A stretch of 32,864 bases of DNA from Bifidobacterium breve. Lineage in GTDB: Bacteria; Actinomycetota; Acidimicrobiia; Acidimicrobiales; Acidimicrobilacustridaceae. This document shows, piece by piece, positions 17,062 to 26,350 of the stretch. The DNA lies in NCBI GenBank assembly GCA_945878725.1, contig CAMCTY010000023.1, positions 1-32,864 of the forward strand, in the 5' to 3' direction. Position 1 is the first letter of the stretch; every line of letters begins with the position of its first letter. Position numbers and translations under genes: made by a program. Below the pieces are notes generated by a model. It did no database searches and was not told the DNA's origin. It was given only the letters and a program-made list of their open reading frames with translations.

Positions 17062-17104
17062 TTCGCCCCCCACGACGGTAACCGCAAACTATCTCCCTGC
17101 GTGA

Positions 17105-17151
17105 TGCCACCTTAGATGGCATTCCATGTACAGTTGCCATCTAAGGTGGCA
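17105..17151. promoter_or_regulatory. Candidate double TetR operator: perfect 17-bp inverted repeat
   Basis: TGCCACCTTAGATGGCA (17105-17121) recurs as its exact reverse complement at 17135-17151 with a 13-nt spacer. Each arm is itself nearly palindromic (TGCCA ... TGGCA, 14 of 17 positions symmetric), the size and form of a TetR-dimer site. The two site centres are 30 bp apart, about three helical turns, so two dimers would sit on the same DNA face. The block lies 44 bp upstream of the tetR ATG and 73 bp upstream of the giant gene's GTG. It could control both directions. Confidence 0.8.
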
Positions 17152-17224
17152 AATAGTTCCTGAACCTTGGGACCTACGCCTCAGTGTTTTCGCTCCAACG
17201 CCTTCTGATCAACGGAGTTACTTC

Positions 17225-20200
17225 GTGATTTATCCTCCCCCCTCAGTTTCACGGATCTCGTCGCGCCAACGAATTGGTCGCTTCGCAGTAGCGATCGCTG
17301 TTCTGTTGGCCTCGAGTGGTGTGGCGGTCTTCGACAACGAGGCAGGAGCAGTCTCTTCTGGTTCGCCGCAAACCGTTGTCGCGTTCTTGGACTCAAGTGG
17401 ACAAACGACGGGTTCGGTAAACCTTCAGCCACAGGGCCAGGACTATTTGCTGGTTCGGGTCGCAAACTCGGGTACGGGCGCAAGTGATTCAAAGTCGTCG
17501 CCCAAGTTGAGTCTTTCGGTTCCGGCGGGAACATCAATCGAAAAGGTTGAATCGATCAACCCGGGTACGGAAAGCACGGTTGCGGGAACGTGGAACTGTT
17601 CCTCGTCGTCGTCAACGTCTCAGCAGTGCACGTTGGTGAATGCCTCGTCCCAGCCGCAGGTTCTCTCGGCGGGTACGCAAACAATCGCCGCTGTGACACT
17701 GAAGACGAATGATCCACGACAGAGCAATGGCAAACTGATTGAAGCAACCGCGCAACTTCCTGGTGCGGCGGCTGTTTCAACGCAGGCATCTGTGCAGGTC
17801 AGCCCTCCTGCGGTAAGTCTTGGCCTCAGCGTCACCGGACCAAGGCAGGTTCATAATGGGCAAGCAACGCAGATTGCCTATCAAGTAACAAATCAAGGCA
17901 CGGTAGATGCAACGGCCTTTACCTCTGGTCGTCCTGCCACTCCTGCGATAGCACTGACGCCAGCACAGGCATTGCAGATGTCATGGTTCAGCGGAGCGAC
18001 ACTGACTCCGGCAGTCACACTTGCGAATCTGCTCCCTGCACGTCGATTCTCGTCGTGGTCGTCGAACTCCGCTGGTTGGACTTGTTCGGGATCGCCATTG
18101 AGCGCGCCGACGTGTTCGTTGACGGCATCGAAACTTGCCGTCGGCGAGACTGCGCCGCCACTCATTATTCGGTTCACACTTGCGCAAGGCCAGGCTGCAA
18201 CCACGGCGGAAGGAATGGCAGGTTCTGTCGTTCCTTGGAGCGTCGCAATAGCCCAGAGCGTGAATGGGATAGTTGCGAGGACGACCCAGAGCCAGCAGTT
18301 ACTTGTCGTTCCGCGACCAGCTGGAAAGTTGAGCGTTCACCTGAGTGCCGTGACCTCTTCAATGGTCACTTCCGGTCAATCGGTCAACTTCTCGGTCCAC
18401 CACACAGCGATTGATGGTTTCGCACGCGGGATTGTTGACACGCTCACGATTCCGAACGGGCTCACGACATCTGCGGTGAACGCCGGTGGGTGGACCTGCC
18501 CGGCAGGCTCCGGCACGGTGAAGTGCACCTTCTCAGGCGTGGTTCCGGCCGGGGGCACGCCTTCGTACGTCATCACGATCAACGCACCAGATTCGGCACC
18601 GTCTGGAGCGAATCTCATCACGGTGAACTCCTCGGGTAACGCCGGGGAAGCAACTGCGACAGACATGCAGCCGATCTTCGTTGTAAATATCGGCGGGGCA
18701 CGGTTGGTGTTGAAACGGCTACTCAATTCAACGTCGACCGCTTCGGTGATCGATGGCAGCCCGTTGTCGATGATTCCTGGGCTTGCCACGGAGGCGCCAT
18801 TCGCAGTCACGAATACTGGAAACCGCCCGCTCGCTACAGGTGCCGTGATCTCAATGACTGCAGCGCTGACGCCTGCGGCAGCGGCGTATGTGCGGGCAAA
18901 CCCACTTTCGGCTGTCGATGTCATTCAGATGCTCCTTCCCCCTCCGATTCCGGGTGGGCCGATCTGTTCGCTTAACCAGTCGAGTTTCAGTGCGACCTGT
19001 TCGCTCACGCTCACGTCACCGCTGAACGTCAACAGCCAGAGTCCGGCGTTTACCTTCAAGCCTGTGGTGAATAAAGCCATCGAATCGTCGGTGTTGGCGC
19101 AGGTCCCCAGCCAGCTACGCCACTTGCTCCAGCAGGGAGAACTGTTCACCGTTACGGCATCGGTAACGAACAATCCAGATGTCATTGCCCCCGTCACGTT
19201 GGATGTCAGAACTGCTTCCTCGACGCTTGACCATCCAGACTTGCAGCCAAGTATTCAGACGTCTTCGCTCAAGCTGGGTGCAGCACCATCGACCGTTTCC
19301 GTTCAGCTCAGCAATTTCGGAGGTGCTGCCGGAGCGTCTGTTGTCGCCTTCACCGTTCCGAGCTCCCTCCGGGCAACTGCCGTAACTGGGTCATCGTGCA
19401 CCGTCGCTCCGCCGGCCTCTGGCGGATCGAGTCAAAGGGTGACCTGTTTGGTCCCCGCTCTTGCAGCCGGTTCTGATCAAACGCCTTCGGTGAGTGCTCC
19501 GATTCCTTTGAAGCTCGCCAATATCTCAGCAACAAACAATGTGTCGATGAGCGCCTCGGTCTCTATCAGTGGGACGGTAGCGACCTCTACCCAAGTCCAG
19601 ATTCCTATTGACGGAAATCCGGCTCTCACACTTTCAACCCCGGGAAATGTGCAGGTTCTTCCCACCAGTAGAGCCGGCGAACTCGATGTGAGCTTCACCC
19701 CGTCGTCGAACGCTCCGTCAGGCCAACAGTATTTTGCAAAGGCATGTCGTAATTCGGCGATGACCTCGAGTTGTGTCTCGAGAAATGTAACGTCCGTCTC
19801 GCTTTTGACAGGTCTCACTGCTGGCACGAGGTACTACGTCACAGTGACAGCAGCAGCATCGGGCAATTATGTGGCCTCTACGTCGGTGCCGGTGAGCGCA
19901 GTGACGGGTACGGCGATCGGTCCACCGCCTATCGATCCGGCGCCTGGCGAAGTCACCGGACTGAGCGCCACTGCGCTATCGACGACGTCTGTGATTCTGA
20001 ACTGGTCGGCACCCACTCGGGTTGGTGCCGGGATCACCGGTTACACGGTCAATTGCGAACCGAGTTGCACAATTGCGAGCCAGCCAGGAGCGAATGACAC
20101 CTCGCTGACAATTTCCGGTTTGACCCCCGGTACGTCGTACTTCTTCACGGTCGCCACGGATGCCTCAGACGGTCAGAACTCCGGGGTTTCGTCAACCTCT

Positions 20201-23200
20201 ATCAGCACGCTCGCTAATGCTCCCGGCGAAGTAGGCAATCTCAACGCAACTGCGCAGTCGACAACCTCGGTAGTTCTGAACTGGGTCGCCCCAGATCATG
20301 TCGGTGCTGGCATCAGTGGCTACACGGTCACTTGTACGCCAAGTTGCACGATCGCGAACCAACCAGGGGCGGGTGACACGTCGCTAACGATCTCTGGGCT
20401 AACGCCGGGTACGTCGTACACCTTCTCGGTCGCCACAAATGCCACGGACAATGAGGTCTCTGCCGTGGCCTCAACTTCGGCCACCACACTGTTCCTCGCT
20501 CCTGCCTCAGTGACAGGCGCGAGTGCGAGCCCAGTGGGTATGACTGAGGCGCATCTGACGTGGACGGCTCCGGCTCAGGTCGGTGCTGGAATCAGCGGCT
20601 ACACGGTCACTTGTACGCCGAGTTGCACGATTGCGAACCAGCCAGGGGCGGGTGACACGTCGCTAACGATTACGGGTCTTACCCGGGGCACGTCGTACAC
20701 CTTCTCGATTATCGCGAATGCAGTTGATGGGCAGCAGTCGAGCACCGCCACGACATCCACTGTCACGACGAGTGCAAACCCAGGGCAGGTCACGAATTCT
20801 GTTGTAACGAACGTGACATCGAACGGCGCCACGATTTCATGGCAACCCCCATTGGGTTCAGGCGATGCAATTTCGGGGTATGTAGTTAGTTGTGTGCCAT
20901 CTTGCGGGTCACCGAAAATTCTGAACGCCAGTCAGACGTCAGTGACTCTGACTGGGCTACTTGCGAATACGAACTACACCGTTTCGATTGTTGCGAAGTC
21001 CACCGGCACGACTCAGACGACCAGCACAAAGACTTTCAGGACCTCGAGTCTCTCTCCGACTGCCGTGATCGCAACGGTCGCTGAGGATCAGGCACCAAGC
21101 ACAGCAGTTGTGCCGGCGGTGACCAATCCCGGTCCTGTTGTAGAGGTCCCAATCGTCAATCTCGCAACACCTGCCGCACCCGGATCGCTTGCTGCACCGC
21201 GCTCGTTCGGCCCGGCCGCAATGACTGGGGTGCCGCCATCAACTGGTTCGAACTTCAGAAAAATCTGTGACGACGCGAGTGCATCGATTGGTGGCGGTTC
21301 GACTTCGTTGACGGCCGATCTTGGTGGTCTCATTTCGGTGTCGATCACAGGGCTCACCGTCACTGGTTCTTGTGCGTCAGGCGCCACGGTGAGTTTCACT
21401 GGAGCTTCGTTCAACCTCTATGGCATCTACAGCGCGTCGGTCGGTGCAGGATCAATCTCCTCATCTGGCTTCACGATCAATGCTGGTTCGCTTACGACTC
21501 CCGCAAATTGGCCGGGGGGAGCGATGACGTTGCCTTCTACGGGTCCTATCTCTCTTCCGTTCTCTGCTTCGACGCTGGCTTCCTCGGTTTCATTCCAAGG
21601 ATCGTTCTCGCTCGGAGGGCTATTTGGTCTTCCTCTGCCATCTGGTTGGACCGCCCAGACAACCATCTCGTTTAGCTATTCCAACTCGGTTGTCGGAATT
21701 GGGATTTCCTCAACAGCCGGTCCGAGCGGTTCTGGTCTAACAATCTCTGGTTCCGCCGATACAACTGGAAACTTCAGTGTGTCTGTTTCGGGGAACATGT
21801 CACTTGCGGGCGTGACAATCTCCGGAGTCTCCGCCTCGTGGGCATCTGGATCTCCCTTCGCGTTTGCGGGAACGATCTCAATTGGCGGATCAACGCTTGC
21901 GGTATCGGGTAGCTACACGGATACGTCAACCTGGACCTTTAGTGCCAACGGTTCGACATCAATCTTCGGTACCTCGGTAGCTGCTTCAGGAACGATCGTC
22001 AGTACATCTGGAACAGTTTCAGGTTCATTCACGATGGCGATGAACAACCTGACTGTTGCCACTGGTATGACGGTCAACAGCTTGACGATGTCGTGGAGCC
22101 CGAGCGGCGGGTTGACGGGCAGCGGTGCGTTGGTGCTGGGTGGCACGACGTTGAACCTGGCTGGTTCGTATACGAACAACAACAACTGGTCGTTTGATGC
22201 GAATGGTTCGTTGTCATTGTTTGGTTCAACGGTCACCGCCGCAGGCACGGTTTCGAAGAGTTCTGGTTCGATGACCGGTTCGTACACGATGTCGATGAAC
22301 AATCTCGCCGTTGCGACGGGCATGACGATCAACAGTTTGACGATGTCGTGGAGTCCGAGTGGCGGGTTGACGGGCAGCGGTGCGTTGGTGCTTGGTGGCA
22401 CAACTCTGAACCTTTCGGGCACCTATACGAACAACAACAACTGGACGTTTACTGCGAATGGTTCGTTGTCGTTGTTTGGTTCGACGGTGACCGCCGCAGG
22501 CACGGTTTCGAAGAGTTCTGGTTCGATGACCGGTTCGTACACGATGTCGATGAACAATCTCGCTGTTGCGTCGGGCATGACGATCAACGGTTTGACCATG
22601 ACCTGGACTCAGGGCCAGGGCTTGACCGGTTCGGGCGCGTTGGTGCTTGGTGGCACGACGTTGAACCTTTCGGGCACCTATACGAACAACAACAACTGGT
22701 CGTTTGATGCGAATGGTTCGTTGTCGTTGTTTGGAACGACGGTGACCGCGTCGGGCACGGTTTCGAAGAGTTCTGGTTCGATGACCGGTTCGTACACGAT
22801 GTCGATGGGAACTGTTTCGATTGCATCCGGTCTCTCGGTTTCGGGAATGACCATGTCGTGGAGCTCAGCCAATGGCTTGACCGGTAGTGGCGCCATTGCG
22901 ATCGGAAGCCTTCAGGTCACGATCAACGCCAGCTACACCAACTCAAACAACTACACGTTCACTGCAACGACCAACGGGTCAGGCTCGATCACGATCTTGC
23001 CGGGCGTAAGTATCAGTGGAGCGGCGTTTACAGGAACGATTTCGAAGACTTCTGGAGTTCTCAACTGGAATATGTCGGTTGGCTTCTCGTCGATCACATT
23101 GATCTCGAATCTGGCCACACTGGTCAATCCGGTATTCACAATCTCCAACTTCTGTCCGGAAAGTCTCAGCGCCTCGCAGTGCCCAACGGGCAACACGCAG

Positions 23201-26200
23201 TATTTCTCGGCGACGGGAACGCTGCGGATGAACCTGGGTACTGGTCTCGGGTCGCAGGATGTCGCGCTAACCGGTGTGTATGGCGTCCAGACCGGTGGCT
23301 TTGAGTTATCGGCCACGTTCAGCAACATCACCGTTATCTCCGGGATTCTCACTGTTTCATCGCCGACAATCTCTCTGTCCTATAACAGAGGCAAGACCGT
23401 TTCGACCGGCGCCATTAGTGGCGTGGGTGACGGAACCGTGAACGGTTACACCATTTCGATTTCCGGAACGGTTGATCTCGACATCCCCGGATTCAGCCAG
23501 TCAGTACCGGTGCTGTTGACCTACCGGCCTGCAGGCAGTGGATTCGACTTCACCTTGACCAGTGACTTCCCATCAGTCGGAACCCTCGGTTCGACTGGTG
23601 CAGCTCTGGCCAGCCTGGTTTACACATCGGCGTCGACCTCAATCTCGCTCAATGGTCTTAACGTCACCGTCCCCGCTAACACGCTGGTCTTTGGCGGCGA
23701 ATTCGTATTGCCGGATTGGATGGCGACCTATCTGGGCGGCACCCTCGAAAACGTTGCGCTGTACGCGACCTACACAAACGCCGCGTCCTACAGCGTCTCG
23801 GGTGTCTTCCAGACGAACCTTCCGCTACCGACTGGTTCACCAGACTTTTCGTTCTCGATCACCTCATTCAGCGTCTCTCTCTCGATGAGCACGCTCGGGT
23901 ATAGGCAGTCTCTGGCCGCAACAGGAACCTTCACCATCAGTGGTTCGGCTGGAAATGCCGTCATCGACGTGACTCTGGGAATGGGATATCAACTCGCCAC
24001 CCAGGAGATCACGGGTTCAATCACGGCGACTGCAACTCAGGGATACCTGTGGAACGACGCATTCGGATTACCGGGGGTGAACCTTCAGTCATTTGCCATT
24101 CAGGTCGGCATTGTGTTGGGGACAACTCCGATACCGCTCCCATCACTCGGCCTAGCGGCCGACATTGTGATCACCGGTTCGCTTGCGTCGAACTTGGGAA
24201 TCGTTTCGGGCACGCCAATTTCAGCAGTTCTTAATCTGTCGGCGACAAACCCCTGCCTCGACGTGCAGATCGGCACCTCAGGGGGGCCAGTAGCTATCAG
24301 CATCGGCGGTGGATTGATTACCGCGACCTACGCGCATCTTCTCCTTGCGCCAGATGGCTGCACTGTTGGCACCTACGTCGTACAACCGGGTTATCAGTAT
24401 GACTTTGTGGGCTCATTCTTCGGCGTCTCGATCGAACAGTCGATGCGGGTCACGATCAATCCGACCGATCCGCAGAAAATCGATTTTTATGGAGTCACCA
24501 AGATCGGTGCCTTCAACATTGACGGCTTCCTGAATTTCTCGGGTGCAGAGGTCACCGTGGCGTACACCCCGACCTCCTTCTTCTGCGGGTTCTCGGGACA
24601 GGCAACCATTCTCGGAACAACGGTCTTGATGGCGGGTTCCGTTTCCTACGATCAGATTGAACTGTCGTCAACATTGTCACTGACGGCGTCGATTTCGAGC
24701 TTCAACGTCTACGGATTCCCTCTTCGAGACCTGACGTTGGGGGTTGAATACACCCAGACACCTGACGATGTGTCGTTCTCATTGTCCGCGGCGGGAACAA
24801 TGTCGATACTCGGCAATTTGATTCCGTTTGATAGCAGTACGGGGACGATTTCGACATCAGGATTTGGTACGGCGTCGTTCGCACCACAAACCGGTGCCTC
24901 TGCTTCGGGTCAGGTGAACTTCACCTTCGCAAACGGCACGGTTGACTCGATTTCGATTCAAGTGGCCACCGGGATCAACGTTGGAACTGTTCTCAGCATT
25001 AATGGGCAATTCTCACTCTTCGCTTCGACATCATCTGGAGCGTTCGTGTTGTCAGCGACGGGTAACGTCAATGTTGGAACATTCTCAATGGCGATCACCG
25101 GCTGCCCGAATAATCAGCCGGGCTTGACGATCTCCAATACCGGGTTCAACCTCTGTGCAGCCACGCTGGACAACGGGTTCTTCAGCGCAACAATTTCTGG
25201 GGCCTACTACTGGTCTGCTCCATCAGCCGGGACGACCATTACCAACGCCTCCGGTCAAGCGGTTCAAGCACAAGCGAATGATTTCAATTTCGCAGCCACG
25301 AATGTGAGCATGAGCGTGGCCGGGTTCGGCGTCTTTGGCTCGGTCAACATTGGCAACGTTGGCGGGGTCACGTTTGCCAAGGTGGCAACGAGTATTGGTC
25401 TGTCAAACACCTCGTCTGACTCACTCGTTCAAATCTCAGGGTCGTTCGACTCTCAAGGGAACTTCAGTTTCACCGGTTCAGGTGGCGTGAAGCTGGCCGC
25501 CATCAACTTCACCCTGGCAGTGACTGCAGCGGCGCAGGGTTCGAACATGTCGGTGACGGCGGACACGAACTTGATGATCGCGGGATCAGGCTTTGCTCTG
25601 ACAGGCACATTTACCAAGGTGTCGGGCGGCGTGAAGACAACGATGTCGATCACGTCGGGTATGACCATCTCGGGATTCAATCTTGGAACGACGACAGTTA
25701 CCGTCTTCGTGCAGCCAGGAACCGAGTATGTGTTGGTTACCAACTCGCTCTCGCTCGGTGGGATCTTCAGCTCCTACCTCAACGGAACATTGGGCGCTGT
25801 CAATGGCGAAGCAGTGTTCAACTTCACTCTTACTTCAGGTATCAATATCCCGGGAGTCTCGGTCTCTGGAAACCTGAAGCTGAGTAACTGTGGAAATGCA
25901 TCCTGTACGTCGGTTGGAACGTTTGCTGCGTCTGTTTCGGGACAGTTCAAGGACTTCCACGGGTTCAGTTATTCGTTCAGTTCGGTGAACGTGAATTCGA
26001 ACTGGTCATTCACCGTTTCATCCTCAGGTTCGACGACGAGTTGCAGCGATTGGACATCTTTTGGTGTCGTCCGCTTTAAGGCCTGCTTCTCGGGTACCTA
26101 TAGCGTCACTCTCTCAACCAGTTCTCCCAACGTGGCGTTCTCAATCGGATCGGTTGTCGCCGTGGAGCGATCGATTTGGGTAGTCACTGTGAGTTGTTCG

Positions 26201-26350
26201 GGACGCTGGTACAACCCGCGCTCCTGGAGATGCAGCGTAAGTGCAGGTTGGGGTGCCAGTCGCCCACTTGTGTCCATCGGCGGCACGGTGGACTCCAATG
26301 GAAATGTCCGATCTTCCTTTAATGGAATCGTGTGGAGGTTCAAGGTCTGA
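17225..26350 (+). CDS. Giant secreted multidomain protein (Ig-like, five Fn3, beta-repeat region), about 3041 aa
   Basis: I chose GTG 17225 (GGAG 17214-17217, 7 nt spacing) over ATG 17126, which lies in the loop of the operator palindrome and adds a signal-less leader. The new N-terminus gives a normal Sec signal: SSRQRIGRF, core AVAIAVLLASSGVAVF, cleavage near EAGA. Then come about 800 residues of Ig-like/DUF11-type stretches (for example LVRVANSGTGAS, GGWTCPAGSGTVKC, VSVQLSNFGGAAGAS), five Fn3 domains (about 19610-21055), and about 1750 residues of Ser/Thr/Gly-rich beta repeats including an 85-aa tandem repeat. No LPxTG motif, C-terminal membrane helix, known enzyme or carbohydrate-binding domain is visible. 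The C-terminus has aromatic/Cys strands (SCSGRWYNPRSWRCSVSAGWG). It is probably a surface adhesin, sheath or matrix protein. The stop overlaps the next ATG by one base. Confidence 0.88.
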   Translation: MIYPPPSVSRISSRQRIGRFAVAIAVLLASSGVAVFDNEAGAVSSGSPQTVVAFLDSSGQTTGSVNLQPQGQDYLLVRVANSGTGASDSKSSPKLSLSVPAGTSIEKVESINPGTESTVAGTWNCSSSSSTSQQCTLVNASSQPQVLSAGTQTIAAVTLKTNDPRQSNGKLIEATAQLPGAAAVSTQASVQVSPPAVSLGLSVTGPRQVHNGQATQIAYQVTNQGTVDATAFTSGRPATPAIALTPAQALQMSWFSGATLTPAVTLANLLPARRFSSWSSNSAGWTCSGSPLSAPTCSLTASKLAVGETAPPLIIRFTLAQGQAATTAEGMAGSVVPWSVAIAQSVNGIVARTTQSQQLLVVPRPAGKLSVHLSAVTSSMVTSGQSVNFSVHHTAIDGFARGIVDTLTIPNGLTTSAVNAGGWTCPAGSGTVKCTFSGVVPAGGTPSYVITINAPDSAPSGANLITVNSSGNAGEATATDMQPIFVVNIGGARLVLKRLLNSTSTASVIDGSPLSMIPGLATEAPFAVTNTGNRPLATGAVISMTAALTPAAAAYVRANPLSAVDVIQMLLPPPIPGGPICSLNQSSFSATCSLTLTSPLNVNSQSPAFTFKPVVNKAIESSVLAQVPSQLRHLLQQGELFTVTASVTNNPDVIAPVTLDVRTASSTLDHPDLQPSIQTSSLKLGAAPSTVSVQLSNFGGAAGASVVAFTVPSSLRATAVTGSSCTVAPPASGGSSQRVTCLVPALAAGSDQTPSVSAPIPLKLANISATNNVSMSASVSISGTVATSTQVQIPIDGNPALTLSTPGNVQVLPTSRAGELDVSFTPSSNAPSGQQYFAKACRNSAMTSSCVSRNVTSVSLLTGLTAGTRYYVTVTAAASGNYVASTSVPVSAVTGTAIGPPPIDPAPGEVTGLSATALSTTSVILNWSAPTRVGAGITGYTVNCEPSCTIASQPGANDTSLTISGLTPGTSYFFTVATDASDGQNSGVSSTSISTLANAPGEVGNLNATAQSTTSVVLNWVAPDHVGAGISGYTVTCTPSCTIANQPGAGDTSLTISGLTPGTSYTFSVATNATDNEVSAVASTSATTLFLAPASVTGASASPVGMTEAHLTWTAPAQVGAGISGYTVTCTPSCTIANQPGAGDTSLTITGLTRGTSYTFSIIANAVDGQQSSTATTSTVTTSANPGQVTNSVVTNVTSNGATISWQPPLGSGDAISGYVVSCVPSCGSPKILNASQTSVTLTGLLANTNYTVSIVAKSTGTTQTTSTKTFRTSSLSPTAVIATVAEDQAPSTAVVPAVTNPGPVVEVPIVNLATPAAPGSLAAPRSFGPAAMTGVPPSTGSNFRKICDDASASIGGGSTSLTADLGGLISVSITGLTVTGSCASGATVSFTGASFNLYGIYSASVGAGSISSSGFTINAGSLTTPANWPGGAMTLPSTGPISLPFSASTLASSVSFQGSFSLGGLFGLPLPSGWTAQTTISFSYSNSVVGIGISSTAGPSGSGLTISGSADTTGNFSVSVSGNMSLAGVTISGVSASWASGSPFAFAGTISIGGSTLAVSGSYTDTSTWTFSANGSTSIFGTSVAASGTIVSTSGTVSGSFTMAMNNLTVATGMTVNSLTMSWSPSGGLTGSGALVLGGTTLNLAGSYTNNNNWSFDANGSLSLFGSTVTAAGTVSKSSGSMTGSYTMSMNNLAVATGMTINSLTMSWSPSGGLTGSGALVLGGTTLNLSGTYTNNNNWTFTANGSLSLFGSTVTAAGTVSKSSGSMTGSYTMSMNNLAVASGMTINGLTMTWTQGQGLTGSGALVLGGTTLNLSGTYTNNNNWSFDANGSLSLFGTTVTASGTVSKSSGSMTGSYTMSMGTVSIASGLSVSGMTMSWSSANGLTGSGAIAIGSLQVTINASYTNSNNYTFTATTNGSGSITILPGVSISGAAFTGTISKTSGVLNWNMSVGFSSITLISNLATLVNPVFTISNFCPESLSASQCPTGNTQYFSATGTLRMNLGTGLGSQDVALTGVYGVQTGGFELSATFSNITVISGILTVSSPTISLSYNRGKTVSTGAISGVGDGTVNGYTISISGTVDLDIPGFSQSVPVLLTYRPAGSGFDFTLTSDFPSVGTLGSTGAALASLVYTSASTSISLNGLNVTVPANTLVFGGEFVLPDWMATYLGGTLENVALYATYTNAASYSVSGVFQTNLPLPTGSPDFSFSITSFSVSLSMSTLGYRQSLAATGTFTISGSAGNAVIDVTLGMGYQLATQEITGSITATATQGYLWNDAFGLPGVNLQSFAIQVGIVLGTTPIPLPSLGLAADIVITGSLASNLGIVSGTPISAVLNLSATNPCLDVQIGTSGGPVAISIGGGLITATYAHLLLAPDGCTVGTYVVQPGYQYDFVGSFFGVSIEQSMRVTINPTDPQKIDFYGVTKIGAFNIDGFLNFSGAEVTVAYTPTSFFCGFSGQATILGTTVLMAGSVSYDQIELSSTLSLTASISSFNVYGFPLRDLTLGVEYTQTPDDVSFSLSAAGTMSILGNLIPFDSSTGTISTSGFGTASFAPQTGASASGQVNFTFANGTVDSISIQVATGINVGTVLSINGQFSLFASTSSGAFVLSATGNVNVGTFSMAITGCPNNQPGLTISNTGFNLCAATLDNGFFSATISGAYYWSAPSAGTTITNASGQAVQAQANDFNFAATNVSMSVAGFGVFGSVNIGNVGGVTFAKVATSIGLSNTSSDSLVQISGSFDSQGNFSFTGSGGVKLAAINFTLAVTAAAQGSNMSVTADTNLMIAGSGFALTGTFTKVSGGVKTTMSITSGMTISGFNLGTTTVTVFVQPGTEYVLVTNSLSLGGIFSSYLNGTLGAVNGEAVFNFTLTSGINIPGVSVSGNLKLSNCGNASCTSVGTFAASVSGQFKDFHGFSYSFSSVNVNSNWSFTVSSSGSTTSCSDWTSFGVVRFKACFSGTYSVTLSTSSPNVAFSIGSVVAVERSIWVVTVSCSGRWYNPRSWRCSVSAGWGASRPLVSIGGTVDSNGNVRSSFNGIVWRFKV
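20024..20860 (+). repeat. Tandem fibronectin-III repeats, 279-bp period
   Basis: Three Fn3 domains repeat at exactly 279 bp (93 aa): the equivalent VGAGI segments begin at 20024, 20303 and 20582. The second and third are almost identical over GYTVTCTPSCTIANQPGAG and the following bases, with mostly silent changes. Two more diverged Fn3 domains flank them (about 19610-19920 and 20770-21055). The paired cysteines in CTPSC recur in the first three of the later copies. Confidence 0.85.
21971..22990 (+). repeat. 85-aa (255-bp) tandem repeat array in the giant protein
   Basis: Units begin at 21971, 22226, 22481 and 22736. The key segments are GTVSKSSGSMTGSYTMSMNN, then GLTGSGALVLGGTTLNLSG, then YTNNNNWTFTANGSLSLFG. 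Units 2 and 3 are nearly identical at DNA level, while unit 1 and the second half of unit 4 are diverged. A weaker copy precedes the array, and similar strands continue to the end of the protein. A whole unit holds at most one or two charged residues. The pattern fits alternating beta strands of a solenoid or stacked-sheet fibre. Confidence 0.85.
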
